Source: Clostridium sp. BJN0001 (GTDB taxonomy: Bacteria; Bacillota; Clostridia; Clostridiales; Clostridiaceae). From it: a stretch of 64,000 nucleotides of DNA. How positions within the stretch are numbered: the first letter of the stretch is position 1; the number at the start of each line of letters is the position of its first letter. The stretch is from positions 2,269,001-2,333,000 of the forward strand of contig NZ_CP094971.1 of NCBI RefSeq assembly GCF_022869825.1, read 5' to 3'. Under the pieces are notes generated by a model. It did no database searches. It worked only from the letters and a program-made list of their open reading frames with translations, and had not been told where the DNA came from. The position numbers and the translations under genes are program-made. Of the stretch, positions 1 to 9,617 are shown piece by piece.

Positions 1-543
1 GATTTAGAACATCCTTGTCAGGTTCTAGCTGACTTAATGACAATACGTGAGAAGAAGAATATCCTTGAAGGTCTTAAAGTTGCATTTATAGGAGATACTT
101 TTAATATGGCACATTCACTCACTATTGGATGCTTAAAAGTGGGAATGAATTTTTCAATTGCATCACCTGAAAAATATACAATGTCAGATGAATATTTAAA
201 TAAAGCAAAAGAAATAGCTGAATCTGAAAATGTTATTTTTACTCCTACTACATCTCCAATTGAAGCTATAAATGATGCTGACGTTGTCATTACAGATGCA
301 TGGATTAGTATGGGAAAAGAAGAAAATTCAGATGCTAAAAAAATCGATTTTAAAGGTTATCAAGTAAATGATGAATTACTTAAATACGCTAAAAAAGATG
401 CTATAGTTCTTCATTGTCTTCCAGCACATAGAGGAGAAGAAATTACAGCAGAAGTTTTAGAAAATAATGCTGATACAATTTTCGAAGAATCAGAAAACAG
501 ACTTCATGCACAGAAAGCAGTTCTTGTTAAACTTATGAAATAA
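1..543 (+). CDS. argF: Ornithine carbamoyltransferase, 3' part (5' end outside window)
   Basis: Transfers the carbamoyl group from carbamoyl phosphate to ornithine, giving citrulline (arginine pathway, cytoplasm). The frame is open from base 1, so the gene starts upstream; only the last 180 residues are seen. The fragment begins just before the HPCQ carbamoyl-phosphate motif (fragment residues 4-7), then shows the ornithine-binding SMG loop (about 103-105) and the HCLP motif (138-141), all as expected for the C-terminal two thirds of the family. A hairpin terminator follows the stop. A second, rather different carbamoyltransferase lies at 61648-62643, so one is probably biosynthetic and the other catabolic; calling this one the anabolic ArgF is inference. 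Confidence 0.9.
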   Translation, partial: DLEHPCQVLADLMTIREKKNILEGLKVAFIGDTFNMAHSLTIGCLKVGMNFSIASPEKYTMSDEYLNKAKEIAESENVIFTPTTSPIEAINDADVVITDAWISMGKEENSDAKKIDFKGYQVNDELLKYAKKDAIVLHCLPAHRGEEITAEVLENNADTIFEESENRLHAQKAVLVKLMK

Positions 544-557
544 TATAATATTAAAAT

Positions 558-607
558 AAAAAAGCTGTTGCTTTAATTTATACAAATTTAAAAGCAATAG
601 CTTTTTT
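558..607 (+). terminator. Intrinsic terminator after argF
   Basis: The arms AAAAGCTGTTGCTTT and AAAGCAATAGCTTTT are complementary apart from a G-U and flank an AT-rich loop. A run of T follows on the + strand. Confidence 0.85.
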
Positions 608-701
608 GCTGCTATAAAATATCTATTTATTATAATTTTTTATTACAAGCATAATTTTTACGAATACTGATAACAATAAAATGAAGTGAGGTGTATATGA
701 C

Positions 702-890
702 ATGAAAGATAATAATAAAAATTCTAACATTTATCTTCCTAAAGAAAGAACTGATTACAATACTCCAGATACAGAATTTGAAAATAAAACTAACTTAAAG
801 CATGAAAATCCAGCATCTGATAAGATTGTAGTAAATAACATAGCTTGTCCTGAATTTGACTATACTGAAGACATGACAGATGATGAGTAA
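702..890 (+). CDS. Small acidic hypothetical protein (62 aa)
   Basis: I do not recognise this protein. It starts with ATG about ten bases after GAGGTG and ends in an acidic stretch (EDMTDDE). It has no membrane segment or signal peptide, is rich in Asn, Asp, Glu and Lys, and probably has little fixed structure. It has its own gap of about 160 bp from argF, whose terminator lies in between, so it is probably transcribed on its own. A strong bidirectional terminator follows. The good ribosome-binding site and the terminator right after it support a real gene, but no function can be read from the sequence. Confidence 0.6.
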   Translation: MKDNNKNSNIYLPKERTDYNTPDTEFENKTNLKHENPASDKIVVNNIACPEFDYTEDMTDDE

Positions 891-939
891 TCTTACTTTA
901 TGGTTTTATCTTTTATAAAATAAAATTACTTAATAAAAC

Positions 940-981
940 AAAATGGAACCTATAAAATACTCTTTTTATAGGTTCCATTTT
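940..981. terminator. Bidirectional terminator
   Basis: A perfect 17-bp stem (940-956 with 965-981) around an 8-nt loop, with A-runs on one side and T-runs on the other. It separates the small + strand gene from the convergent minus-strand ABC transporter. Confidence 0.9.
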
Positions 982-984
982 AAA

Positions 985-1707
985 TTATAGAACTTTAGAT
1001 AAGAAATCTATTGTTCTTGGATTTTTAGGATGTTTGAAAACTTCTTCAGGTGTTCCTTCTTCTAATATTTTTCCCTGATCTACAAATAATATTCTATCTC
1101 CTACTTCTCTTGCAAATCCCATTTCATGAGTAACAACTATCATTGTCATTCCTTCCTTTGCAAGATCTTTCATAACATTTAGTACTTCTCCTACCATTTC
1201 AGGATCAAGTGCAGATGTAGGTTCATCAAAAAGCATAACATCTGGCTCCATAGCTAATGCTCTTGCTATAGCTATTCTCTGTTTTTGACCTCCTGATAAT
1301 GATGCTGGATAAGCATCTATCTTATCTATAAGACCAACTTTATTTAAAAGTTCTTCAGCTTTCTTTTTTGCATCATTTTTTGAAATTCTTTTTACTTTTA
1401 TAGGTGCTAAACAGATATTTTCACATACTGTTTTATGTGGAAATAAATTAAACTGCTGAAACACCATTCCCATCTTTTCTCTCATTTTATCTATATTAGT
1501 TTCTTTTGATGTTATATCTTTTCCCTCAAATGTAATTGTACCCGATGTTGGTATCTCTAATAAATTTAAACACCTTAAAAGTGTACTTTTACCCGATCCA
1601 GAAGGTCCTATTATAACAACAACCTCACCTTTTTTTATCTCTTCATCAATTCCTTTTAAAATCTCTGCCTTGCCAAAACTTTTATGAAGATCTTTAACGC
1701 ATATCAC
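985..1707 (-). CDS. Polar amino-acid ABC importer, ATP-binding protein
   Basis: ATPase subunit of a family-3 (polar amino acid) ABC importer; hydrolyses ATP at the inner face of the membrane to drive uptake. The 240 residues show Walker [10 protein letters not shown] (about 34-42), the signature LSGGQKQR, Walker [15 protein letters not shown] and the switch histidine in VVTHEMG. The start is GTG, ten bases behind GGAGG, and overlaps the end of the permease gene by 14 bp, so the two are translationally coupled. Family members include GlnQ, ArtP and TcyC; the sequence does not tell which amino acid is carried. Gene order is binding protein, permease, ATPase. Confidence 0.92.
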   Translation of the reverse strand: MICVKDLHKSFGKAEILKGIDEEIKKGEVVVIIGPSGSGKSTLLRCLNLLEIPTSGTITFEGKDITSKETNIDKMREKMGMVFQQFNLFPHKTVCENICLAPIKVKRISKNDAKKKAEELLNKVGLIDKIDAYPASLSGGQKQRIAIARALAMEPDVMLFDEPTSALDPEMVGEVLNVMKDLAKEGMTMIVVTHEMGFAREVGDRILFVDQGKILEEGTPEEVFKHPKNPRTIDFLSKVL

Positions 1708-2446
1708 TTGCTTTAAGCCTCCTCTCTACTGTACCTAATACTCTTGTAAGTGTAAATGTAATTATAAAGTAAATAATTGCTGCAACTATAACTGGTTCTA
1801 ATCCTAATGCAATGCTTCCTCTTACAGTATTAGCATTGTACATAAGTTCTGCAACTCCTATTACGCAGACCATTGAAGAATCTTTTATTATTGCAATAAA
1901 TTCATTTACAAGTGCAGGAAGTATATTCTTAAACGCTTGAGGGATTACTATATAAAACATAGCTATTCTTGAATTCATTCCAAGACTTCTTGCTGCTTCC
2001 ATCTGTCCCTTATCTACTGCTTCAATTCCTGCTCTTATTATTTCAGAAACGTATGCTGCAGAATTTAAAAATAATGCAATTGCAGCTACAACCATATCAG
2101 GGAAATCTATTCCAAGCACTTTAGGTACTCCTATGTATATGATATATATCTGAACTAAAAGAGGAGTTCCTCTTACGAATTCAACATAGGCTGACGCTAT
2201 AAATTTTATTGGATTTCCATCAACTAATTTAATCATAAATCTTGAAAATACATTTTTTCCATTTTCAAATTTTATATTTAATTTATCCAAAACAAACCTT
2301 ATTGGTTTTACATTGCTTCGTCTTAATAATGTTAAAAACAATCCAAGAATTGTTCCTATGAAAACTGCAAAAAACGACAATATTATTGTATTAAGTGCAC
2401 CTTTAAGAAAATACATATAGTACTTTTCTAAAAACGAGAAATTCAA
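1694..2446 (-). CDS. Polar amino-acid ABC importer, permease
   Basis: Membrane subunit of the importer. The 250 residues hold about five hydrophobic segments. A family-typical [11 protein letters not shown] lies before the second segment, and an EAA-type loop ([21 protein letters not shown]) contacts the ATPase. A hydrophilic insert of about 35 residues follows the first segment (about 40-75), longer than in many relatives. The start is TTG, seven bases after GGAGGT; no ATG is better placed. It is encoded between the binding protein and the ATPase, and a hairpin lies in the gap from the binding-protein gene. Confidence 0.9.
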   Translation of the reverse strand: MNFSFLEKYYMYFLKGALNTIILSFFAVFIGTILGLFLTLLRRSNVKPIRFVLDKLNIKFENGKNVFSRFMIKLVDGNPIKFIASAYVEFVRGTPLLVQIYIIYIGVPKVLGIDFPDMVVAAIALFLNSAAYVSEIIRAGIEAVDKGQMEAARSLGMNSRIAMFYIVIPQAFKNILPALVNEFIAIIKDSSMVCVIGVAELMYNANTVRGSIALGLEPVIVAAIIYFIITFTLTRVLGTVERRLKASDMR

Positions 2447-2485
2447 AACTCTACCTCCAATATTTTAATAAATCTACTTTAAAGT

Positions 2486-2532
2486 AATAGTTGCCAATTA
2501 AAAAGTTAATTAACTTCTAATTGGCAACTATT
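2486..2532. other. Intercistronic hairpin between binding-protein and permease genes
   Basis: A 15-bp perfect stem (2486-2500 with 2518-2532). In the transcribed (minus) direction the stem is followed by ATTACTTT, not a clean T-run. It is better read as a partial terminator or mRNA-end protector that lets the binding protein be made in excess than as a full stop. Confidence 0.65.
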
Positions 2533-2555
2533 TTTTATAGATTTTTTATTATATT

Positions 2556-3383
2556 CTAATCTATTAATTTAGCCATTTCAGATGCAAATTCATCTATTTT
2601 TTTGTCATCTTGTAATCTCTTTATTGTGCCGTTGACCTGCTTTACAAGTTCTGGAGAATCTTTTGGCATTGCAATTGCATATCCACCATCTTCATCTTCA
2701 AATTCTATTGGAGCAACTGCTAAATCATCATTTTGACTTGCATTAAATTCAGCAATTGGTACTTCTAATAAGATAGCATCAATTTTCTTATTCTTTAAGT
2801 CAAGTATTAAATCAGTAACTTTTGTTAATGACTTTATATTTTCTGCATCAAATTTTGATTTAGCTAAATCTTCCTGAACAGATCCTTTTTGAGCACCAAC
2901 TTTTAAACCTTTTAGATCATCTTCAGTTTTGATTTTTCCTTCATCTTCTTTTCTTACTATATATGTTTGTTTAACATTATAGTATATATCTGAAAAATCA
3001 GCGTTTTCTTTTCTCTCAGGCTTTGGTGTCATTCCTGAGAATATCATATCAACTTTGTTTCCCTGAAGTGCAATAAGAAGACCATCAAAATCCATATCTT
3101 TTACTTCAAGCTCTACACCTAAATCTTTAGCAACTTCATTTGCAATGCTAATATCTATTCCAATAATTTGATCTTCACCATTACTATTTGAATGAAATTC
3201 ATATGGTGGAAAATCTGCACTTGTTCCAACTACAAGCTTTCCTTTTTCCTTTATTTGTTCAAGTTTTGATTTCGAATCAGATGAACCAGTCGAAGATGCA
3301 TTATTTCCACAACCAACCATCGAAATAGAAAGTACTGCAACTGCTGCTAAACCTATAATTCTTTTTAATATTTTATTTTTCAT
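2556..3383 (-). CDS. Amino-acid ABC importer, substrate-binding lipoprotein
   Basis: Captures an amino acid outside the cell and hands it to the permease. The 275 residues begin with a lipoprotein signal peptide, with the lipobox around Cys25 (SMVGC). A Ser/Asn linker follows, then the family-3 binding fold: KGKLVVGTSADFPPYEF, IGIDISIANEVAKDLG, and SGMTPKPERKENADFS. ATG start behind GGGGGA. First gene of a three-gene importer. The neighbouring argF tempts one to say arginine or lysine, but the specificity is not determined by what I can see. Confidence 0.92.
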   Translation of the reverse strand: MKNKILKRIIGLAAVAVLSISMVGCGNNASSTGSSDSKSKLEQIKEKGKLVVGTSADFPPYEFHSNSNGEDQIIGIDISIANEVAKDLGVELEVKDMDFDGLLIALQGNKVDMIFSGMTPKPERKENADFSDIYYNVKQTYIVRKEDEGKIKTEDDLKGLKVGAQKGSVQEDLAKSKFDAENIKSLTKVTDLILDLKNKKIDAILLEVPIAEFNASQNDDLAVAPIEFEDEDGGYAIAMPKDSPELVKQVNGTIKRLQDDKKIDEFASEMAKLID

Positions 3384-3461
3384 ATGCTTCCCCCTAATAT
3401 TTAATTGCTATTTTAGTTTAATTATACACATAATTATTCATTTTTTCAAGCACTAATTATT

Positions 3462-5579
3462 CTATTTCAAATTAAGCACTGCTAGTCTATGTAATGCTCT
3501 AGTACACATTATGTACTTTACAAGAGGATTTATATTTTCTTTATTATCTTGTATAATTATAACTGCATCAAATTCAAGTCCCTTAGCAAGATATGCAGGA
3601 ATCAATACTTTTCCTCCCTTATAAATAAGATCTTCATTATCAAGTTTCTGTATTGCTGTTCCTTCTTTAATTTCTTCTGAATATTTATATAACATTGCTT
3701 TATTGCTAAAAATTACAGCTATATTTGAAAGTCCATCTTCTTCATAATCTTCAATAATATACTGAAGAGTAGTCAGCATTTCTTCTTTTGATAAATCATT
3801 TTCTTCAATAACTTTACCTCCATGTCTTACAAGAGGCACTATCTTATTTTCAGTTAATGACTTATTTGCATATTCCATTATTTCTTGAGTAGATCTATAA
3901 CTCTTCTTTAGATAAAATTCAGCTATATTATAATTATCTTCTTTTTTAAATATTCTTCCTAAATGTGTCATTGCTGTATCTTCACCATTTAGTGCAAGCC
4001 TCTGATTTGAATCTCCTACTATTGTATAGCTTTTACATCCTGTTATCTCTTTTATTATTTCAAATTGAATAAAAGTATAATCTTGTGCTTCATCAATTAC
4101 AATATGCTTTATTTCTCTCTTTAATTTAGGTTTACATAATTTAACTTCAAGATATAACATTCCAACTAAATCCATATAAGTAATTTTATTATTATTTACA
4201 TACTTTTTATAAATTTCTTTAACATCTTCATGTTTAAGCCACAAGTCTAAATTTTTTCTAGCTTCAATTACTTTTCTTATAATCTCTTTTATCTTTATTT
4301 TCTTTTTAAATAAAATATTATTAATCTGTTCATTCTTTTCTTCTTCTGAAAGATTTTTTATTTTTATATCTATTTCCTTTAAAAGTTTATAATATAGTTC
4401 ATCTCTCTTATTTTTTATTTTTGATGTTAAAATTCTTCTTATTTTTTCGCTTCTTCTAAATAAAGGCATATTCTTATAATATCCACAGAACATTTCGTTA
4501 ATTTCATCTTTACTTACTATCATTTCACCATCAAATAAAACATCATTTATTGAAAAATAATTTTTATTTAATTCTTCTATTACATCGTTTAATTTATCAT
4601 AATATTTTGAAGAACTCTTATACCTATAATCAATAAGACTTTCCTCATCACCATCCATAACCTTTTCCATATATGTACTATATTTTTCTATACTAGAATC
4701 ATCTGTTATTTTTACGATATTTTTTGCAAAATTTTCAAATGTAGTTTCAGCAATATTACTTTCTCCAAGTGAAGGTAAAACCTGTGCAATATAGTCCATA
4801 AATATATCATTAGGTCCAAATATAAGAACTTTATCTCCAAGCTGTTTTCTAAAATTATATAAAAGATATGAAACCCTATGAAGCGCAATAGTTGTTTTTC
4901 CAGAACCAGCAACTCCATTGACTACAATAACTTTATTCTTATCTTGTCTTATTATTTCATCCTGTTCCTTTTGTATTGTCATTACAATATCTTTTAATTT
5001 ATCAGATGAGTGTTCAGTAAGAACCATCTGAAGTATCTCATCTTTTACATCAAGTTCTGAATCAAATACTCCTTTAAGTTCACCCTTTTTTATAACAATC
5101 TGTTTTCTTTCTTTTATATCAGCATTTTCTTCCCCATTTGGTACAGTATATTTAACATTTCCAAGGACTCCTTTATAAAATAAAGCAGCAATTGGAGCTC
5201 TCCAATCTACTATTACAGGTTCAAAACTATCTTCAAGAGTTAAGCCATATTTTCCTATATAAAAACTAAAAATTTGATCATCATCATCTAAGCAAACTAT
5301 TTTACCAAAATATGGGCACTCTTTTAGTTTTGTAAGTTCAATAAGTCTTTTATCTATTGTTTTATATGATTCCTCTTTCACATATTCTTCATGGTCAAAA
5401 TATTTCGAAACTTCTTCATCATCAGTTTTATGTTCTTCAAGATACTGTTGTCTTGCTTCTAATATTCCTTTAGTAACATTCTTTCTTCTTTCTAAATAAT
5501 CTGCTATCTCACATTTTATTATATTTGAAACTTCTATAAATTTATTTTCTTCTGTTATGAATTCTATCGTTTTATTCAA
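3462..5579 (-). CDS. helD: HelD-type superfamily 1 helicase (UvrD-like)
   Basis: HelD proteins bind RNA polymerase, pull stalled enzyme off nucleic acid and recycle it; some family members confer rifamycin tolerance. The 705 residues show a charged N-terminal helical arm (about 1-90), the HelD hallmark block VIVDWRAPIAALFY (about 122-135), Walker A GVAGSGKTT (222-230), Walker B HIVIDEAQD near 500, and a C-terminal AKGLEFDAVI helicase motif VI region. It is a little shorter than typical (about 770). The start is TTG nine bases after GGGAG. It lies 102 bp downstream of ftsH with a weak hairpin in the gap. UvrD, PcrA and Rep are less likely because of the DWRAP block. Confidence 0.88.
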   Translation of the reverse strand: MNKTIEFITEENKFIEVSNIIKCEIADYLERRKNVTKGILEARQQYLEEHKTDDEEVSKYFDHEEYVKEESYKTIDKRLIELTKLKECPYFGKIVCLDDDDQIFSFYIGKYGLTLEDSFEPVIVDWRAPIAALFYKGVLGNVKYTVPNGEENADIKERKQIVIKKGELKGVFDSELDVKDEILQMVLTEHSSDKLKDIVMTIQKEQDEIIRQDKNKVIVVNGVAGSGKTTIALHRVSYLLYNFRKQLGDKVLIFGPNDIFMDYIAQVLPSLGESNIAETTFENFAKNIVKITDDSSIEKYSTYMEKVMDGDEESLIDYRYKSSSKYYDKLNDVIEELNKNYFSINDVLFDGEMIVSKDEINEMFCGYYKNMPLFRRSEKIRRILTSKIKNKRDELYYKLLKEIDIKIKNLSEEEKNEQINNILFKKKIKIKEIIRKVIEARKNLDLWLKHEDVKEIYKKYVNNNKITYMDLVGMLYLEVKLCKPKLKREIKHIVIDEAQDYTFIQFEIIKEITGCKSYTIVGDSNQRLALNGEDTAMTHLGRIFKKEDNYNIAEFYLKKSYRSTQEIMEYANKSLTENKIVPLVRHGGKVIEENDLSKEEMLTTLQYIIEDYEEDGLSNIAVIFSNKAMLYKYSEEIKEGTAIQKLDNEDLIYKGGKVLIPAYLAKGLEFDAVIIIQDNKENINPLVKYIMCTRALHRLAVLNLK

Positions 5580-5615
5580 AAGGCACAGCTCCCTTATTTG
5601 TTTTAATTATAAAGA

Positions 5616-5652
5616 ATACTTGTAAAATAGATATATATCTTCTTACAAGTAT
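5616..5652 (-). terminator. Weak terminator-like hairpin after ftsH
   Basis: A 10-bp perfect stem (5616-5625 with 5643-5652). The minus-strand tail reads TCTTTATAATT, so termination is probably partial and some transcripts may run into the helicase gene. Confidence 0.5.
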
Positions 5653-5681
5653 CTTTAGTATCTTATTTAATAATTATTTTT

Positions 5682-7931
5682 TTAATCATTATTTTTATCA
5701 TTATTATCATCTGAGTTATCACTTTTAGTATCATCTTTAACTGTTTCTTCTTCAGAATCAGTTTTATCTTTTATAGGAAATAGAAGTGGTTCGTCTGCAA
5801 ATAATTTTCTTTTTGCTGAATATGGATCATTTACTTTATTTTCTTTTTCTATATCATCATTCATATTTTTTAATGATACATCTCCATCAATCTCTCTTTT
5901 TAACTCTTCAATTTCTAATTCTCTTTCTTTGTTTCTCTTTTCATACTCATACTCATATTCCTGTTCATTAACTTCTTTTTCTTTACGTTTCTCTTCTCTA
6001 TCTTTTTTTAGCTCTTCAACTTCTTTTTCATGCTGTCTTTGTTCCTTCTCTTTTTCTTCTTTAAGTTCAGGATACTTTTCATACACATAACCAAAGAACT
6101 CATCGCCAAACATTGTTTCTTTTTCAAGAAGAATAGATGCTATTTTATCTAAAAGATCTCTATTTTCTCTTAAGATATCTCTTGCTCTTTTATGTGCTTG
6201 TTTTATTATCTTAATAGTCTGCCTATCTAACTGAGTTGATGTTTCTTCACTACAGTTTCTAACTGCTCTTCCATCAAGATATCTATTTTGAATCGACTCA
6301 AGTGCTGTCATATCAAATTCTTCTGACATTCCATACATAGATACCATACTTCTTGCAGACTGAGTTGCTTTTTCTATATCATTAGATGCTCCTGTTGAAA
6401 CAAGATTAAATACTTCTTCTTCTGCAGAACGTCCTCCAAGCATTACCGTAATCTGGTTTAGCAATTCTTCTTTAGATGTAAGATATTTTTCCTCCTCTGG
6501 AAGCTGCATAGTATATCCAAGTGCTCCCATTGTTCTAGGAACTATTGTTATTTTGTGAACAGGATCTGTTCCTTTAAGCATCGCTGCAACAAGTGCGTGC
6601 CCAACTTCATGAAAAGCTACTACTTTTCTTTCCTTTGGAGATAAGATTCTATCTTTCTTTTCTTTTCCCGCTATAATTACTTCAACAGCTTCTCTTAAGT
6701 CTTCTTGAAGAACTTCTTTTCTTCTTCTTCTTACAGCTCTTAGTGCCGCTTCATTTATAATATTTGCAAGATCAGCTCCAACAGCTCCTGGAGTTGATTT
6801 AGCTATTTCAGAAAGATCAACATCTGTACCTAAAATAACTTTCTTTGCATGTACTTTAAGTATCGCTTCTCTTCCTTTAAAATCAGGTCTATCAACTATA
6901 ACTCTTCTATCAAATCTTCCCGGTCTTAAAAGTGCTTTATCAAGTATTTCTGGCCTGTTTGTAGCTCCAAGAAGAACAACTCCTTTAGATGAATCAAATC
7001 CATCCATTTCTGATAAAAGCTGATTTAATGTCTGCTCTCTTTCATCATTGCTCTGCATCTGACTATCTCTGCTTTTTCCTATTGCATCTATTTCATCAAT
7101 AAATACTATACATGGAGCTTTTGCTACAGCATCTTTAAATAATTCTCTAACTCTAGATGCTCCAACACCAACAAACATTTCTACAAAACTTGAACCAGAT
7201 AATGAGAAAAATGGTACTCTAGCTTCACCTGCAACAGCCCTTGCAATAAGAGTCTTTCCTGTTCCTGGAGGTCCTACAAGAAGCACTCCTTTAGGAAGTT
7301 TTGCTCCTATTTCTGTATACTTTTTAGGACAGTTAAGGAAATCTATAACTTCTTTTAATGATTCTTTTGCTTCTTCCTGACCTGCGACATCATCAAATGT
7401 TACCTTAATTTCATTTTCAACATAAAATTTGGCATTATTCTTTCCAATACCCATCATTCCTCCGCCACCAAGTCCGCCGGCTTTTGAGAATAAAAACTTA
7501 TACATTAAGAATATAAGTCCAAGTGGAAGTATTATTGTAAGAACAAAATTCAATATAGGTGTACTTTTATCTATATCTCCTTTAAAAGATAAATCTCCTT
7601 CTTTTGACTTAGCTTCAAGTTTTTCAATAAGACTATCATCACCAATGTTTACTGTTTTAAAAGTTTTTTCTTTATTATCCTTATTAGATGTTATGTAGAT
7701 ATAACTATTTGTGATAGTAACTTCTGATACTTCATTATCATCTAGCATCTCTATAAATTCATCATATTTTATATCCTTGCTCCCTGTAAACTCCCTCGTA
7801 TAATATGAAAATACTAAAAAAGCTCCGATTGCAATTAAAATATAAATAACTACAGCATTCAATTTCTTTTTGTTATCATTTTTACCGTTATTTCCATTAT
7901 CTAAATTTCTATTATTGTCATTGTTAAACAA
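5682..7931 (-). CDS. ftsH: ATP-dependent zinc metalloprotease FtsH
   Basis: Membrane-bound AAA+ protease that degrades misassembled membrane proteins and some soluble regulators. The 749 residues show an Asn-rich N-tail, two membrane segments (about 25-45 and 125-148), Walker A GPPGTGKT (220-227), Walker [11 protein letters not shown], the second region of homology with RPGRFDR (about 336-342), and the zinc site HEVGH (441-445; HEAGH is commoner). About 130 residues after the protease domain form a highly charged Glu/Lys/Arg coiled-coil-like tail ending in Asp/Asn repeats. This tail is longer than in the usual 600-650-residue enzymes. Start is TTG behind GGGAGG. It lies 20 bp after a DUF3006 gene in a signal-peptidase run. 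Confidence 0.95.
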   Translation of the reverse strand: MFNNDNNRNLDNGNNGKNDNKKKLNAVVIYILIAIGAFLVFSYYTREFTGSKDIKYDEFIEMLDDNEVSEVTITNSYIYITSNKDNKEKTFKTVNIGDDSLIEKLEAKSKEGDLSFKGDIDKSTPILNFVLTIILPLGLIFLMYKFLFSKAGGLGGGGMMGIGKNNAKFYVENEIKVTFDDVAGQEEAKESLKEVIDFLNCPKKYTEIGAKLPKGVLLVGPPGTGKTLIARAVAGEARVPFFSLSGSSFVEMFVGVGASRVRELFKDAVAKAPCIVFIDEIDAIGKSRDSQMQSNDEREQTLNQLLSEMDGFDSSKGVVLLGATNRPEILDKALLRPGRFDRRVIVDRPDFKGREAILKVHAKKVILGTDVDLSEIAKSTPGAVGADLANIINEAALRAVRRRRKEVLQEDLREAVEVIIAGKEKKDRILSPKERKVVAFHEVGHALVAAMLKGTDPVHKITIVPRTMGALGYTMQLPEEEKYLTSKEELLNQITVMLGGRSAEEEVFNLVSTGASNDIEKATQSARSMVSMYGMSEEFDMTALESIQNRYLDGRAVRNCSEETSTQLDRQTIKIIKQAHKRARDILRENRDLLDKIASILLEKETMFGDEFFGYVYEKYPELKEEKEKEQRQHEKEVEELKKDREEKRKEKEVNEQEYEYEYEKRNKERELEIEELKREIDGDVSLKNMNDDIEKENKVNDPYSAKRKLFADEPLLFPIKDKTDSEEETVKDDTKSDNSDDNNDKNND

Positions 7932-7951
7932 AAAATCATCCTCCCTTCAAA

Positions 7952-8164
7952 CTACTTCCAAATATCATCTGTCATTTGATTAATATATTTCTGTCTTTCA
8001 ACAGTCAATTTTTTATCTATTTTAAAGTTATCACCATCCGTCAATAAAATATACCCTTCTTTAAAATTTCCTTTTATTTTTTTTAAAGGTATATTGATCA
8101 TTTCCCCATTCTCTTTTTCACACACCGCATATTGTCCTTCAATTCTGTCTATTACATATGGCAT
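7952..8164 (-). CDS. DUF3006 domain protein
   Basis: Small protein of a family with no known function. The 70 residues start MPYVIDRIEGQYAV, typical of DUF3006 (a small beta-rich fold whose N-terminus reads like VDRIEG..AV). The longer frame begins with a GTG that sits inside the ribosome-binding site GAGGTG. The ATG at 8164 is correctly spaced (six bases), so I place the start there. The gene lies 22 bp after a signal peptidase gene and 20 bp before ftsH, all in one direction. This suggests a shared transcript for membrane and secretion quality control, though the role here is inference. Confidence 0.8.
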   Translation of the reverse strand: MPYVIDRIEGQYAVCEKENGEMINIPLKKIKGNFKEGYILLTDGDNFKIDKKLTVERQKYINQMTDDIWK

Positions 8165-8186
8165 AACATACACCTCAAATTACTCT

Positions 8187-8756
8187 CTATTTTATACTTC
8201 CAATCCTTGAAAAAGGATAAAATCTAAGTATTGCTTTTCCCTTAATATCTGAAGATTTTATATATGAATTTATCCAAAATCTTGAATCTTTAGAATTACT
8301 TCTATTATCACCTAAAAAGAAAAAGCTATCATCTGGTACATCAAACGTTCCTGTATAATTCATATTATTTTGTATATATGGTTCATCAATTACATCTCCA
8401 TTTATACTAACCGTTCCTTCATTTATCTCTATATGATCTCCAGGAAGTCCTATAACTCTTTTTATAAGTCTATCCGAAAGCTCAGATGAATAAAATACAA
8501 TTATATCTCCACGCTTTATCTTACTTGGATTATAAACTCTCTCAATTGTAAGTCTATCTCCTATCTGTATCGTAGGATACATAGATGAAGTTGGAACTGA
8601 AACATTATATATAAGAAATTTATTTACACATAATGCTAAAACAAACGCTATAGCAATAGGCATAACCCAATCCTTTAAAAAGCCAATTATCCTACTATTT
8701 TTCTTTAATATCTGCTGAATACTTTTAAAATTTATATTATTTAAACCATCTTTCAT
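8187..8756 (-). CDS. lepB: Signal peptidase I (second of tandem pair)
   Basis: Removes signal peptides from exported proteins on the outer face of the membrane. The 189 residues have one N-terminal membrane anchor (about 30-50). Then come the catalytic serine in PTSSMYPT (Ser58), RGDIIVF, the catalytic lysine in LIKRVIGLPGD (Lys99), and the GDNRSNSKDSR box. ATG start behind AGGAG. It follows another signal peptidase gene by 23 bp; the two products share the motif order but differ widely outside it, so they are not a recent duplication. Confidence 0.95.
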   Translation of the reverse strand: MKDGLNNINFKSIQQILKKNSRIIGFLKDWVMPIAIAFVLALCVNKFLIYNVSVPTSSMYPTIQIGDRLTIERVYNPSKIKRGDIIVFYSSELSDRLIKRVIGLPGDHIEINEGTVSINGDVIDEPYIQNNMNYTGTFDVPDDSFFFLGDNRSNSKDSRFWINSYIKSSDIKGKAILRFYPFSRIGSIK

Positions 8757-8779
8757 AAAATTTCTCCTAAACGTAAATG

Positions 8780-9319
8780 CTATTTAATAATTTCAAAATC
8801 ACCTATAGGATAATACTTAATCTGTGCCTTTCCTTCTATCTTGCTTCCATCTATATATGGATTCTTCCAGTAACGCGCATCATCTGAGATCTTTCTGTTA
8901 TCTCCAAGGAAAAAATATTTTCCTTCAGGTACATTGAATGTGCCATCATATTTTTCATTATTTTTTACATAATCTTCTTCAAGCTTTTCTCCATTACGAT
9001 ACACAATACCATCTTTTATGTCTATTTTATCTCCCGGCTTTCCAATTAATCTTTTTATCAGTATCTTATTAAGTTCATCTGATTTAAAAACAACAATGTC
9101 ACCATACTCTAAATTTTGAGGATGATAAACTCTTGTTGAAATAAGCCTGTCATTTATATTAAGTTTAGGTATCATAGAGCCACTTTCAATCCATATGCTG
9201 TATGCTACAAAATTCCATATAAGAACTGAAATTATAACTACAGAAAAAATATCTATTATCCATTCCTTTATTGTACTTTTCTGTTCTTTATTTTTTTCAC
9301 TATTCTTTTTAAAAAACAC
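8780..9319 (-). CDS. lepB: Signal peptidase I (first of tandem pair)
   Basis: Second signal peptidase I of the pair, first in the transcript. The 179 residues show a membrane anchor (about 22-42), the catalytic serine in ESGSMIPK (Ser48), GDIVVF, the catalytic lysine in LIKRLIGKPGD (Lys89) and GDNRKISDDARYW. The proline-threonine after SM seen in most relatives is replaced by IPK. Start is GTG, eight bases after GGAGG. Having two type-I peptidases in one run with DUF3006 and ftsH suggests a locus for protein export and membrane quality control. Confidence 0.93.
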   Translation of the reverse strand: MFFKKNSEKNKEQKSTIKEWIIDIFSVVIISVLIWNFVAYSIWIESGSMIPKLNINDRLISTRVYHPQNLEYGDIVVFKSDELNKILIKRLIGKPGDKIDIKDGIVYRNGEKLEEDYVKNNEKYDGTFNVPEGKYFFLGDNRKISDDARYWKNPYIDGSKIEGKAQIKYYPIGDFEIIK

Positions 9320-9456
9320 TTCACACCCTCCAAATGCTAATTATCCGATTAAAATTAAGTATATCATATTTTAAAATAAAATAACATTTCTTATAACTCT
9401 TTTTCTATTAATATTATATAAATTTTAAAATTTATAACTTATTTTAAGCAAAAAAA

Positions 9457-9485
9457 TATACACCAAAAATTAATTTTGATGTATA
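9457..9485 (-). terminator. Terminator of lysA
   Basis: A 12-bp stem with one G-T pair (9457-9468 with 9474-9485). On the minus strand it is followed by seven T. It lies in the 298-bp gap between lysA and the signal peptidases; the rest of that gap is AT-rich and holds no gene that I can see. Confidence 0.85.
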
Positions 9486-9617
9486 CCCTTTTTATATATT
9501 ATAATCTTGGGAAAGAATATTAATAAAAAGCAATTTTAAATTTATTTTTTTAAATATATAGTTATCTTTTAACCATAATAATTATACCACATTTTCATAA
9601 AAAATAATAGTTATTTG

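Noticed and set aside
5786..5971. Small reading frames inside ftsH, gal and RND genes on the opposite strand
   Set aside because: They mirror the codon pattern of the real genes and lack ribosome-binding sites; they are shadows.
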